A DNA stretch of 64,000 nucleotides, from positions 806,001 through 870,000 of the forward strand of contig JAJIRX010000622.1 in NCBI GenBank assembly GCA_023853785.1. Reading direction: 5' to 3'. Shown here one piece after another: positions 45,162 through 57,000 of the stretch; the first letter of the stretch is position 1; each line of letters starts with the position of its first letter. The notes below the pieces were generated by a model, which had not been told where the DNA came from, searched no databases, and saw only the letters and a list, made by a program, of their open reading frames with translations. A program made the position numbers and the translations under genes. This DNA is from Psilocybe azurescens. Lineage: Eukaryota; Basidiomycota; Agaricomycetes; Agaricales; Agrocybaceae.

Positions 45162-47671
45162 ATGGAGGGAATTTTGCGACGTATGTATCCACTATCCAAG
45201 CGGAGGGACAGAAAGGTACGTAGCTCAGCTTCAATGTTCTGCCTCGACCTTGATCCTAATCCTTTTATCTTTATCTAACAGGCATGGAAATCCTGCAAGA
45301 TAATATCGCCCCTGGAGCGTTCCACAACTCCGATGAATCTTGTGATCCTCCGAAATGCCATCCACGCACACGTCAAGCCATCCTTGCAAAGATCATGGCC
45401 TGGATCCAAACACCAGATGTCGAACGACTTACCTTTTCATGTGGCTACATGGTCCAGCCGGCTCAGGGAAGTCGGCTATCGCCCACACCATAGCAGAGAT
45501 GTGCTATGTAGCGGGACTTTGGCTGCCAGTTTTTTCTTTTCCAGAAATGCCACTGGACGGAATGACAAGACCCGATTTGTAGCAACCCTGGCATATCAGC
45601 TTGCTCTGTCTATTCCGGAGATGCGTAAAGCTGTGTTTACGGCATTGGAAACAGATCCCATGCTCGTTACAAGATCCCTTGAAGCTCAACTCTTGGCTCT
45701 CATTGTTCAGCCCTTCAAAACTGTCGTTGACAATAGCAGGATCGCTCCCAGCCATTCTCCTTTGCTTATCATTGTGGATGGCTTAGATGAGTGCCAGGAC
45801 CCTCGATCTCAGACCAATATACTTACCGCATTATCCACTCTCTTGCAACGACACTCCCTTCCGTTCTACTTTCTAATTGCCAGCCGGCCAGAATACCATA
45901 TCCGGAGGGCCTTCGACGGAGTTAATTTCTCTTCGTCCACGGCTCACATAGTTTTGGATAACAACTATAGGCCAGATGAAGATATCAAACTTTTCTTCGA
46001 AGAGAAACTGACTGAACTCAAGCGCGAGCACCCCGCTGGAAGTCATTTACCAGTCTATTGGCCATACGGACAAGATGGGAGGGATGTCGTGCAACTTGTA
46101 CAAAGATCCTCGGGTCAATTTATATACGCATCGACGGTCATAAAATATGTGTGCTCGCATCGACACTGGCCTCCGGAACGGCTGGAAATTGTCTTTGGAG
46201 TCCCCCATGGCGAAGATGACTCGAGTCCTTTCTCTGATCTCGACGCCTTCTACCATCACATCCTCACTGCAGCATTTATCACCGAGAATAAAAAAATATG
46301 GGACATCATAATTCTTCTTGTTTTACGACCCCTTGGAAGGCAGAAGCAGACCAAAAGACTCATCGAGTTATTTTGGGGCTACCGCCCGGGGAAGTGGATA
46401 TGCTTTTGAGTGACTTGCACTCTGTCATAGATGTTCCACCCAGAGATGATGATCAAGGCGAGCCTCGAATATCCCATGCTTCGTTATCGGATTTTCTACT
46501 TAACCGGGAAAGGTCTGGGAAGTTTTACATTGACAAAGGGATGCCTATACAAAGCTGGCCCTAAGGTCTGTACATCACCTCAGATCAGCTCAGTCGTTAC
46601 AGAGTCTTGGTATGGCGTTTGTTGACCCCTTGAACTGATTTATTTGTTGATGTTCCCTTTTATCTAGGTGAAGAGCTACTTATGTCTGTTTTTTATGAGT
46701 CATGCTTGCGAGCAAAGGAGACTCCCGAACTACTTGAACAACTATACTTGGTGGACCCTTCCCCAATTTTCAACGACTATAGAGCTCCAGAACTGGTGTG
46801 CTGGTTGGCAAAACATGTGCGTCGATGCCATTAATTAATTTGGCTGCTTACTTCACAGTATGACTAACCTTTCTGTGCAAATAGCATCATCCAAGCTATA
46901 AAACAGATCTCATGCAACACCACAAGACCCCATTTCATGAATCGCTCCGTCGACGCCTTCTAGACCTACCAGAGGTATCAACGATGAGAAGTCTCCTTGC
47001 CGCTATGTCCCTTCCTCAATTTCTCCCTCCCATTCTCGATATATTATTAATATTGGAGGATGGATTGCCTGGTCCCCAGGGAAATGACCCCGATGAGTTC
47101 TTTGGAAGACTGCATCACATTCGTACATATGTCCGAGAGTTCACCGATTCATCACTGTCAGATCATCCAGAATACTGTATACTGTATTCTCAGTTTTTGA
47201 GGGATTCGGCGGTCGCAGAGCACTTCTTTGTCAACAAGGCAGATTACTCGAGTCTTGCACAGAGTGTTTGGGAGTTTATCCGTCGACGGTAAGTCTTGAA
47301 AACTGTGTTCTCATGCTTCTGAGTGATTGAATTGAACAAATCCTTGTAGACACTATTTGAAGCACGACAGTGCAGATTCATGGACTTCTAGTAATTCATG
47401 TATTCCATCTCGGAATTGGGTATACAGAAGCCATTTAAGCAACTCCCATCCATTACCGGGGGATTACTACCGCTTTGGAAAGGTTGCTCTGGATTTACTT
47501 CCCATTCTTCTCGCTAATTCATTGCGGGCCTCAGACGCACATGAATTGGTATCCTGTCTTAAGGATACACCTCCACAGCCCTGGGGATCCGAGACGGATC
47601 CTCTATGTACTGAGAAGTTTAAAGCGGGTGAAGCTATATCTAATTATCTAGAGGCAGTGGGGAGCTTATAA
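45162..47671 (+). CDS. NACHT-type P-loop NTPase (NLR-like)
   Basis: STAND-class NTPase of the kind expanded in Agaricomycetes and related to self/non-self recognition proteins; the trigger is unknown. A short exon starts at ATG 45162. After an intron ending at 45282 comes I-A-P-G-A-F-H-N-S-D, C-H-P-R-T-R, then W-L-H-G-P-A-G-S-G-K-S-A-I-A-H (Walker A). The segment A-S-F-F-F-S-R leads to L-L-I-I-V-D-G-L-D-E-C (Walker B) and S-R-P-E-Y-H-I-R (sensor). Later blocks are S-G-Q-F-I-Y-A-S-T-V, L-G-L-P-P-G-E-V and I-S-H-A-S-L-S-D-F-L-L, followed by two helical exons (46910-47291 and 47351-47671). No WD40, ankyrin or TPR repeats follow. The frame breaks in a T4 run near 45438, a G3 run near 45513, and near 46345; each of the first two is restored by one base. 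Confidence 0.8.
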
Positions 47672-47889
47672 CGTTGAAAATAATAATATTGGACAAGTTC
47701 CTCCTTTATGTGACGTTGCGATACAGCATCATAATCACAAATTTGAACGTCGGCCTGTTCATCAACAGGGTTTCGATATCCCAACTTCAGTGCGGCTAAA
47801 TTGATCTCGAACAACAGTTGAGCCGTGTATGATCTCCCCATCAGATCGCACTGCCTCTGTGAGCTCTCCTAACGATGACCACTACCCAG
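47672..47889. other. Short intergenic region before the WW-like gene
   Basis: Between the stop of the NACHT gene and the stretch shared with the truncated copy. The promoter of the WW-like gene probably lies at 47890-47997, which is also present at 43797-43908. Confidence 0.4.
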
Positions 47890-47997
47890 GCAAAACTTAA
47901 ACGCAAACACATCATTCCATCATCGTCAGCATTAAAATAAATAAAAAACGATCGTCCACTATAGTAACATAGATTCCAAAGAACAACTTTTTTCCGT

Positions 47998-50073
47998 TTG
48001 TCGTTTGTCTTAACTCCACATGACGATTTCGAAATACGGATTAAAGTTTTATCGATCATAACAGGAGTTGTGTGTGCATTCCCCGAATGTGGAAACGGAA
48101 CCAATACTTACGCAAAGGCTGGTGGTGTACATGTTTTCTGGTGCCAGAGCCAGAGACAGTGCGATAAGGGCCCACTGTCCACAACTGCCACGCAGTATTG
48201 GCATTTGTCCCACAATGGCATTGTCCTTCCAGAAGCCTATGATCTTGTCCTACACCCCCGGTACGGTGAGCATGGAGCCATTGAAACCAAATACTACTAC
48301 TTGCATCATCCAACAAGGACATTATTTTTTTTGGATGCGTTCAATGCCAGTGATCTAAATGTATGGTATGAAATTCGAGGTGCCATCAGTGGAAGTCATC
48401 TCAATAAGTCTTATAGCTAAATTTGATAGAAACTACGGACTAATATGCGTATTAGGACACGAAGTTGAAGCACAATACAGGTCAGTATTGAGCACATTGG
48501 TTCACGTAGCCCGTATATGTGTATTTATGTAGATCGGTTATGGCGCTGATGTCCATGTATACAGGTATCATATTGTCTTGTACCCTCACAGTCTCAAGGC
48601 AGCGGACCAGTTGGCTCACGAGCTCCTAGACATGATTCTGCACTTCTCCGGAGGTACGCTATCCCAATTTCATTCCTGCTAGTGACTGGGATCTCAAGTG
48701 TATGCCATACAGATGTCATGTCCTCTCCAACTTCTGCATCCCCTTTTACGTTAGAAGAGCTACAGAAAGCCTTGACTCTGGCAAAAACCGTGAAGCGTGA
48801 GTCTCTGAAATGTCAAATTTACAAGTTGACCGATATCCTAAAACATTACGATAGGTAATACGAGCTGCTGGCAGTCTATCGGAGCTACAAGCCTAGTATG
48901 TAAGTGCTGTGTGTCTACATATTCACCATGAGAACCTCGAAACTTATTCCCGTCGCTGTTAGCTCAGCTCATGCACATTTTCGGTATGTAAACTCAAAAG
49001 GTATCTGGCGTATAGTAAGCAACCTATTTAAATGGTAATTCAGCTCGCTCAAGGTTCTATAACTACTACAGGGGACGGCATGCTCGCCTTGAGCGCACGG
49101 CATCTGTCTTTGCTGATGCCGAGAATGGACTGTCTCGAACATGGTTCATTAAGATCTCGTCACCACCTCCGTTTTTCATTCCAGACAGCAATCTGAAGTC
49201 CTTTCAAAAAGCATATGTTGATACTATTGTTCACAAATATGACTGGGAGCATATAATGAAGACATTGAATCACGAATGGAAACAAATGGTTCTGCTCGTA
49301 CGTCATTCAAAATAACGCACCTTGAGCTCTTGATGCTAATGCGTTACTTATTTTACCGCAGGCAACACCGATGCTAAATGTAGATGTTGGGTTTCTGTCT
49401 GTTCAAGGGGTCAAGCCTTTGCAAACGCTTCACAGATCACCGGCTCAGATTTCCATATATGTTTCCATTATCTTTAATGTCGGAAGTATTGCCCTCGGAT
49501 CCCAGTTAGTGAGACTGCATAAAGGGAGCAACACCTACGATTATGTCAGTCACAAATAGTTTCAGGATTTCACCGCCGAGTATGCTATTGATGTTAGTGT
49601 TATTTAGATAAACTTTCCTGCCAAAGCAAATCATCCCATAGTAGGCCTGGAGAAGCCCGCCATTCTGTATAGCTTACCATGTGCTCTCGCAATATCGAGG
49701 TAAAATTCTCAGTGGTTAACATATCTGCTTAGTTAACTAAGCAACTACATCCAACACTGTGGTCTCCTTTTTGGTCGGTGTTTTCTTCTTATGTTTCGAG
49801 AGATCCAGCATCGAAGCTCGGACTATTGTTGGAGCAATTGCGGCTATGATAAAATTATTCTCTATGGGTACCTGGTCTTCTTGGGACAACGACATAGGCA
49901 GCAATCTCATAAAGACATCACAAACACCGGTAGACTTGACGAACAGCAACAAAACGAGCACCGAAGAGCCCTTTCCAGACTCCAAGCTCAACGCTTTCAG
50001 CCGTCTTTGGAATATTCCAAAGGTTCTCCACATACGACATCGATTACAAAAGTCTCGCACACCAGCTGTGTAG
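47998..50073 (+). CDS. WW-like basidiomycete protein with C-terminal membrane helices
   Basis: Member of an Agaricomycete family whose function is not known. Conserved blocks are Y-D-L-V-L-H-P, a WW-like K-Y-Y-Y-L-H-H-P-T-R-T-L-F-F-L-D-A-F, G-A-I-S-G-S-H-L, D-V-M-S-S-P-T-S-A-S-P-F-T-L-E-E-L, R-S-R-F-Y-N-Y-Y-R-G-R-H-A-R-L-E-R-T-A-S-V-F and a long helical stretch F-Q-K-A-Y-V-D-T-I-V-H-K. Membrane helices come last: I-S-I-Y-V-S-I-I-F-N-V-G-S-I-A-L-G near 49450, L-E-K-P-A-I-L-Y-S-L-P near 49650, and V-V-S-F-L-V-G-V-F-F-L-C-F near 49770. A Ser/Thr-rich tail ends at 50073. Introns are GT-AG. No ATG precedes the cysteine-bearing start (C-A-F-P-E-C-G-N), so a 5' exon may be missing. A truncated duplicate of its beginning sits at 43797. 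Confidence 0.7.
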
Positions 50074-51055
50074 TCCCGCGAGGTCTTACCCGTGTCGGAT
50101 TCGTTCTTCTTTTGCTACGTGGTACAGGTTATGAACGCCGTCAATGTATATAGGTCTTGGACATTTGGACAAATAGTCATTGTACAATATTTTGCTTCCT
50201 ATCTTTCTATTAGATCTTACTGAGGCTGAGCTGTGATAATATCAATATAGAGGAAAGTAGTCATATGGGAATTCATGGAACAAAACTCTTAGTATACACA
50301 CTGAGAATATATGAAAGTTCCTACTAATCAAGTACGCTTGCCGTCCTTTGCCTACCGTCACTTCACTCACACACCATCACCGGTCGATTCTGAAAAGTTT
50401 CAGAAGGTATAAATAAGTTGAGAAGTCTTGCAACGTTCTCTCAACCATAGAATTTAATAAGTTCTGGCTCAGGGTAAGTTATAGCATGATACATTCTCAC
50501 ATACACCCAAGAATATGTCGTCTGCTCTTCTGATCAAGGTCGCATGCATTCCATATCACTTCTAGGAACCATTTGTCATTATTCCCGCACCACTGCTGTG
50601 CATCCAACGATCATCTACGGGAGGTATCAGTGAGAAAATGGAAGGCACATTTACTCTAGTCTTATGAGAAATCTACACACAATCTCAGTACGACGTGGAT
50701 CGGGATGTGGTCAGCATACCAACAGTCTTGTGCAGGCGGCCTTGACCAGAATCCGACCTCCGAATGGCATCGAAAATGTAGGCTCAAATATAGAGGCTAA
50801 GAGGATATCCAGAGGAAAGTATACAATTCATTTTAAACTCTTTGACACAGAATACATAGACGAACATAGGTATCCTACAATGGTATATGGGTATCAACGT
50901 ATTACAGAAAGCAACGAAATCAAAACAAGGAAAGCATAGACAAAACACAGCGTAGGCTCAGAAAAAAGTCTATGTAACAAGAGCAATTATGACACTTTCA
51001 TTCGAGCAATAATGTATAGTAGCAGCTGCTTACCGAACCCCATCTTCCTAGATCT
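50074..51055. other. Intergenic, nothing recognised
   Basis: Nearly 1 kb between the WW-like gene and the GYPPN-repeat gene, whose 3' ends face each other. An open frame at 50664-50939 lacks any recognisable domain. Confidence 0.4.
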
Positions 51056-51974
51056 TCATTTCCCACCGCTGTACCCGCCACTATTGCCTGGATAATAGCT
51101 TCCTCCTGTGGGGTTCCCGCCCTGTGCAGGATAGGGATCTGGTGCAGGGTATCCACTGGTTGCAGGATACCCATTAGGTGCAATGTAACCTCCTTGAGCA
51201 GGAGAATAAGCACCATAGGGAGGGTGGCCACCTGGCGTAGGATAAGCGCTGGGTTGGGGATGACCACCACTAGCTGCGGGGTAGCCATTAGATGGATAGC
51301 CGTTAGGAGGATAGCCGTTAGGAGGATGGCCGTTAAGGGGATGGCCATTAGGAGGATAGCCATTAGGAGGATAGCCGTTAGGAGGATGGCCATTAGGAGG
51401 ATAGCCATTAGGAGGATAGCCGTTAGGAGGATAGCCATTAGGAGGATAGCCGTTAGGAGGATAGCCGTTAGGAGGATAGCCGTTAGGAGGATAGCCGCTT
51501 GGAGGATAGCTGCTTGGAGGATAGCCACTTGGAGGATAACCACCAACAGGATTTCCAGCAGAGCTCCCAGGCAGAGGGTAAATGGTCGTAGAGTGTTGAT
51601 GGTTGGACGGATTCAATATCTTGCTACCCTTGGTGGGACACTGCACTGGCCCTCGAGTGCGTATACTACAGAAAATATTGCCCCGATCGATATGTCAACC
51701 ACATTGCGGAAAAAAGAGAACGAACTCTGGCAATTGGTTTCTAACCACAATAGGCGCTAGTCAGTATCGCAGTATAGATCTGTAGTATAGATTGCCGAAA
51801 GAATCATACCCTGTGACTGGATCGATTGCAATGTTGGTGGGGGCGACAATACTCCTGTTCAGGTACGAGTAGAGGCGTAGTTGGATCTGATGAGATCGGT
51901 TTTGGATTGTCCTGGAAATAGACTTACTTTGTTGCCTTCGCTAGGCCTTCCATTAATGACTTTGGGGGTGACAT
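51056..51974 (-). CDS. GYPPN-repeat protein, possibly membrane-anchored
   Basis: The last exon encodes about 18 tandem copies of a five-residue Gly-Tyr-Pro-Pro-Asn/Ser unit, then a Gly/Tyr/Pro-rich tail (Y-P-T-P-G-G-H-P-P-Y-G) and a stop at 51056. Upstream, a frame from ATG 51974 (M-S-P-P-K-S-L-M-E-G-L) ends at a GTAAGT. A segment with E-Y-C-R-P-H-Q-H-C follows, then D-I-S-I-G-A-I-F-S-V-V-Y-A-L, a possible membrane span, before K-G-S-K-I-L-N-P-S-N-H. The joins between these parts are not resolved and one frame change is needed near 51645. XYPPX-repeat tails are known on annexins, rhodopsins and scramblase-like proteins, where they help condensation or membrane association; the role here is unknown. 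Confidence 0.5.
51285..51540. repeat. 15-base coding minisatellite
   Basis: About 17 head-to-tail units of 'gatagccgttaggag' and close variants. They encode the Gly-Tyr-Pro-Pro-Asn repeat on the reverse strand. Third positions alternate (CCG/CCA, TTA), so units are not all identical. Near 51500 the unit changes to a Ser version. Confidence 0.9.
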
Positions 51975-54079
51975 ACTGACAAGAGCGAAGATTCCCAAAG
52001 GCAATGGCTGGTTAAGTGTTCAGGGGTAGAAGGAAATGAGAAGCATTCGTACCCATTTATATATCTAAATAGCAGACTGTCCACAAAGGTGACCTACCAC
52101 GCATCATAGGAAGTCACCGTCCCTTGGTATTTGTATCCGATCTGCACCGAACCATTGCTTTTTCAGATCCTTTGGGCGCTTAGATTTCACACAAAACAAA
52201 AAGATGGGAGAGAATCGCCATTCACTTGGTACTCCGTTCATCTATCTCCATCACGAAAGAGCGCTTGATAAGAGATGGATGCATGGTCAACTGACAATTT
52301 CATATACCCAGGAAGCGTAGGTCTCTCGTGTAACGTCCCTATAATCCCCACCGTGCCGTCTGCCGTCTGACATTGCCCCCACTCAAGAAGAGCAGTGCAA
52401 CCATTTACAATGGATGAGGGTCAGCGGACTTGAACCATGAGTCGAATGCTGCAATCGAGAATGGGGGTGGCGGCGTTCTTTTCATGTCTCATTGAGTTTA
52501 GTTCTCAAAGCCTTCCAACCCGTGTGGCAAGCACACCTGATGTGAGATTCTTGCGAAAAATAGCCTATTCTATTGATGGTTGTACTAGTTTGTACAGTGC
52601 CCGCTAAAGATACCCTACGACTGTGATAGTCTGAAGATAGATGTCCCTGAAAGAAGACTGTATGGGCGAATTACGCAGCATTTAATTATGAGAGGTCCAA
52701 TCGGTACCTGCTATAATTTAAATGTCCATACAGACTTTACATAACGTGGGCGATTGTGAGCGAGAAGCATCCCCCATGGGCACAATTTGACGTTACGACA
52801 GTCTTATCTACCCTTCTTTATATTCTCGCGCGCATGGCGGAGTTTAATACTGTAGCCCACAACTTTCATTATTAGCCTGTTACTAGCGATATCACAGAAG
52901 TCGGAGATTAGGTAATTCACTTAAGCATGTACGGATCGGCGAAAAAGTCACTTTTATATGGCGCATACTCTATAATGTGCAAAGAAGTATTGCAATTTTG
53001 TACGCAGGTAAAATGCAAAATTTTATGTGGGTTTAGCTTGTATATCTCATAATTGATGCAAGCCATTCAAAGCATTCACATGTTCTTCGTTGCATAAAAA
53101 TTTTACACAAGTGGTTGAAAGTCTACAAAAATTAAACAGGTACGTTGACACAGACTTATACCTACCTTGGATAGAGAAAAAATAAATTGCTTAGGTTTGT
53201 CCTGGGCCCAAAATTTTTACACAGGTTCAGAAGCTCATGAGGGTTGGATGATTGGTTGAGGAGGGATGTTTGACAGAGTGGTCAAGACTCGAGTATAATC
53301 TATGGTGTGTGAAATTTCAATTAGGCCTGCCACCTGAGGCTGTCGACAATTTTATCGTAGTGAACCACACAGAGAATAATATTATTCAATACTTTGTAAG
53401 GCATTTAGAAGTGGTCAATTATTAATATGTTACCTTTAACCCAAGAGCCAGTACTGTGTGAAGAAATGGTATATGGTAGAGTAGCCGTGGGTTTGACATT
53501 AAATGCACCATCACTCACTCACTCATCATGAGTAAAAGAAAAATTGCTTGAAGTAAGTAACAGCTAGATGCTTTGACGAAGCAATGTATTAAATTCAAAG
53601 AAAGTAAATAGATACAAGTTATATCAAGAAAGGATTCGAAAGCGATTCTGAGAGGACTGAATCCGCTTCAGATTTTCGAGTTCTCCCTCGATTCTGTGGA
53701 CTCAATTCTGATCTGAATTGACCCTGAATCGACCACCAGAATCGCCTCTGAATCGTTCACTCTGACCCCTCGGTATGGCTTCGGGGAACTCGGCCACTAA
53801 GGCTTGGGCTCGAAACAGGTCAGTACTAAACCACACCATTGCCTTGTTACGACTGGCTGTATAGTCGAGTACAGGTAGTATGTACGACATGAAGTGCCTC
53901 AACCCATGCCTAAAACCGCCACAATATCTTGTATGCGAGATAGGTCATAATTTTTTCTTTCCGCCTATCATCTTCCATCGTCTATAATTGGAACGCGTCA
54001 AACTGGGAGCCTATGTGCATTTTCCAAAGTAAAAATATATGATATAGCCGATACAGTCGAGGTTATGTACAGTGAGTAA
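51975..54079. other. 2.1 kb A/T-rich intergenic region
   Basis: No supported gene. Runs such as 'aaaattttatg', 'aaaaattttacac' and 'caaaatttttacac' recur near 53015-53225. From 53630 to 53790 GATTC/GAATC occurs unusually often. An open frame at 53702-53902 (reverse) is largely made from that simple sequence and I do not accept it as a gene. Confidence 0.45.
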
Positions 54080-57000
54080 TTAGTCCAACGACCTCCTGCG
54101 AAGCAACTTGATGATTTCTCGGTGTTCGTGTAGCCACTCCGGGAACGTCGCCTCTGGCCCATTTCTGGGCTCCCGCATTTCAATGAGGTAGTTCGCGAAG
54201 ACGATTAAGGTCGCGTAACGGTACCTTGTTCATTGGCGTGAGTAAAACATATAGTATATCCAAGAGAAATCCACAGAACTTACAAATAATTCACAGTGAT
54301 GCTTCTCAATTTCTGTTCCTTGACACTCCCTTTTTCCGAGGCATCAACCTTCAGTTTATAACTGGCAAGGGAAACCATCAGCGCAGTCCTTCCGAAACTT
54401 TGATCATAGGGAACTTACTCGTATATCGCCTTCCTTAAGTTCTGAACATCTTGCATGAGGTCAATCGCTCGATCTGTCAAGCGCTTTGCAATCTTCCCAT
54501 GTGAAAGTACGCCGACGAGTTGTAGAATAGTTTTATATTCACCTGCAAGATACGAACGATTAATGCGGGCCGCGAGTGTGATAAAGCACATCAGATGATG
54601 ACGTTTGGAAGTCGAAGAACATACCAGCAAGATACACTTCCTCTTCAGAAGGCCCATCAATCGTGTCGTACATATTCAAAGGCAGTTCATCTTCGTTAAC
54701 AACCTCATTCATGTAATTTTGCCAGTTCATCGTCGATGAGATGAGGCAGGCTGTGATCATGCCCGTCGTCGTTCTTCCCCTACCCATCTGACAGTTGAAA
54801 ATAAAGTCACCGGCTTGAGACATGCCCGACCGGACTCGATTTAGCAACTGAGCTAATGCGTCGGGCAATGGCGCCTGTTCATCAGTCTAAAGATAAATGT
54901 ATTCATTACCATTAAGAAAAGCCAGTAAATTGAAATAACATACAATCGCAACCCGTCCATAGTCAATCTATTGATCACGCAGACACGTTAGTACACATCG
55001 GCCACGATCAATGAAATATTTTGACGAAATCACTCACGCGATATCCATGCTGAATAACTAGATCGAACACCTCTCTAGGTGTCATAATCTCGTCTTCCAA
55101 TACAACTTCCCATATGGGAATAATAGAAAACACTCCAGGTCTGTCTTCAACCTCATCATGGAGCAAGATGCGACCCTCCCCCTTCCGAAGCTCACGTATG
55201 ATATCTTTCTTGAAACTTTGCTCCATGCCCTCGACCATGGTGGTAGTGACTCCAGTGGCTCTGTAACATGTCAAAAAACCATTTTCGGTAAGACGAGGGG
55301 TCCACCACGTACTCGACATTCTCCAAAGGGCGGTTAATTAGCCGCAAAACGTGGGGACGACCCGCAACGTATATGACGGGCTCCTATACGGGCACGGTTA
55401 GAGCCCCCGTCAAACGGATTAACCCAATAATGAAGGATCTACCTCTCGTAATGACGTCCAATAAACCATATTCGAGCCTCCGGGCCCTGCATCTACACGC
55501 TCCAGTGCTCTCTTCAACCTATGCCACGTTGTGAGTAACTATAGCACGGAAAAGCAGCCTTGAAATAGACCCACCCTGCGATGGTAGGCATCCCGCTGGC
55601 GATTCATTGATAAAGATGAGTAAAACAACTGGGATGGACGAGACACAACTACGCACCTCCCGCACACCATCTTACCGCTCTCTTCGATCTTAAAGTCGGT
55701 TTCGTCCAACGGAGATGACGAGCCAGAGGAGGATGACGTTGGTCGCAACGACATTGGCACTCGGCGGAAGTTAGGGGCTCCTTCTATGCGTCTGCGTGGT
55801 GAAACAATGAACAAATTGAATGGATAAAAAAAAGATGTGTAAAGACATACTCAGGAAGAGTCATCTTTTGCAGATTGGAGAAAAAATCGGACTTGATGAT
55901 AGTAGACGCTGATAGAATGCTGCCAGATCGGTTAACGACTATATTTTTAACTTCGTCTGGGTCTACTACTCCAGCCTTGGTATCTGCCCTTTCGAGCGGT
56001 TTCAGGGCAATGATCCCCTCCTTAAGCAGTTCTTTTTCAAAAGTTCTGAGTACTGATAAGTTGTAGTCAGCGACATTTCCTTGCAAAATAAAGGAGAGAG
56101 CAAAGTACCAGGCCGATTCTTGACATATGTCTCTAGATTCTCGAAAGACTGCATAGTATCAGGCTCCGTCGACTGCAAATACGACTGAAAAACGATCAAC
56201 ACGAAATATCGGCGCAGATTGTGTAGTCCTTCAATGCATCGTGTCAACATGGCTATTCTTGCACCTCCGCAAGCAAGCCAAGCTGTTGACGCTCACCTTT
56301 GATGTATGAATTTGTTTCTGCTTATCATCTGTCACCTCCTCTACACGGATCCGGGCGTCGTCAATTGCATCACGGAGATTACACACACCAGAGCACCGAT
56401 CGATGGCCTCGTCGACAGTGCTTTTCACAGCGCGTCCCTTTCTAACTACCCTCAACAAGTCTATATGATATTCAGTCAGTAACAACAGACGATGGTAGGA
56501 AGGAGTCCAATAGAAATACTTACTATTTATCACCTGGTATGAACGACGATTAGGTGCTTTCACAGGTCCTGGCATGAGTGTTATGGGCATTGATAGAGAC
56601 TGTTTATTATTTCGAGGAAGCATCGGGGTCATAGGCCGATGGAGTTGCAACCACTCCCGAATAAGAAGCAAGATAATCTGTTCAGTAACAACGATGAGCA
56701 TTTAAAAAAATGCAAACCCCGCTTGCGGAGCACGTACCGATGCCATGGTGCTCCTCCCCCGACCCAATTGACAATTTACCACAATAGGCGTACTCGGCGA
56801 GGCCCTGACTACAACTTGGATGAGTTCCTTGAGGTCAGCATAATCCGGTGGTTTCGCCGCTGTGATAGGTATGCGAATGTACTGCAGAGAGACATCCTTC
56901 CCATCGCTCCGCGAGGCCATGACGTCCTTCAAGACCACAACATTCTCAGGTAGGACTTTCTCCCAGATGGGCATCACCGTCCCATCGCTCGTTTCGGTAT

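Noticed and set aside
51285..51540. CRISPR-like array
   Set aside because: Units are 15 bases with no unique spacers, and the sequence is protein-coding in a eukaryotic genome.
51194..51760. Forward-strand Arg/Ile repeat protein over the minisatellite
   Set aside because: Any 15-base repeat gives periodic frames on both strands; the reverse GYPPN frame has the plausible composition and a natural end.
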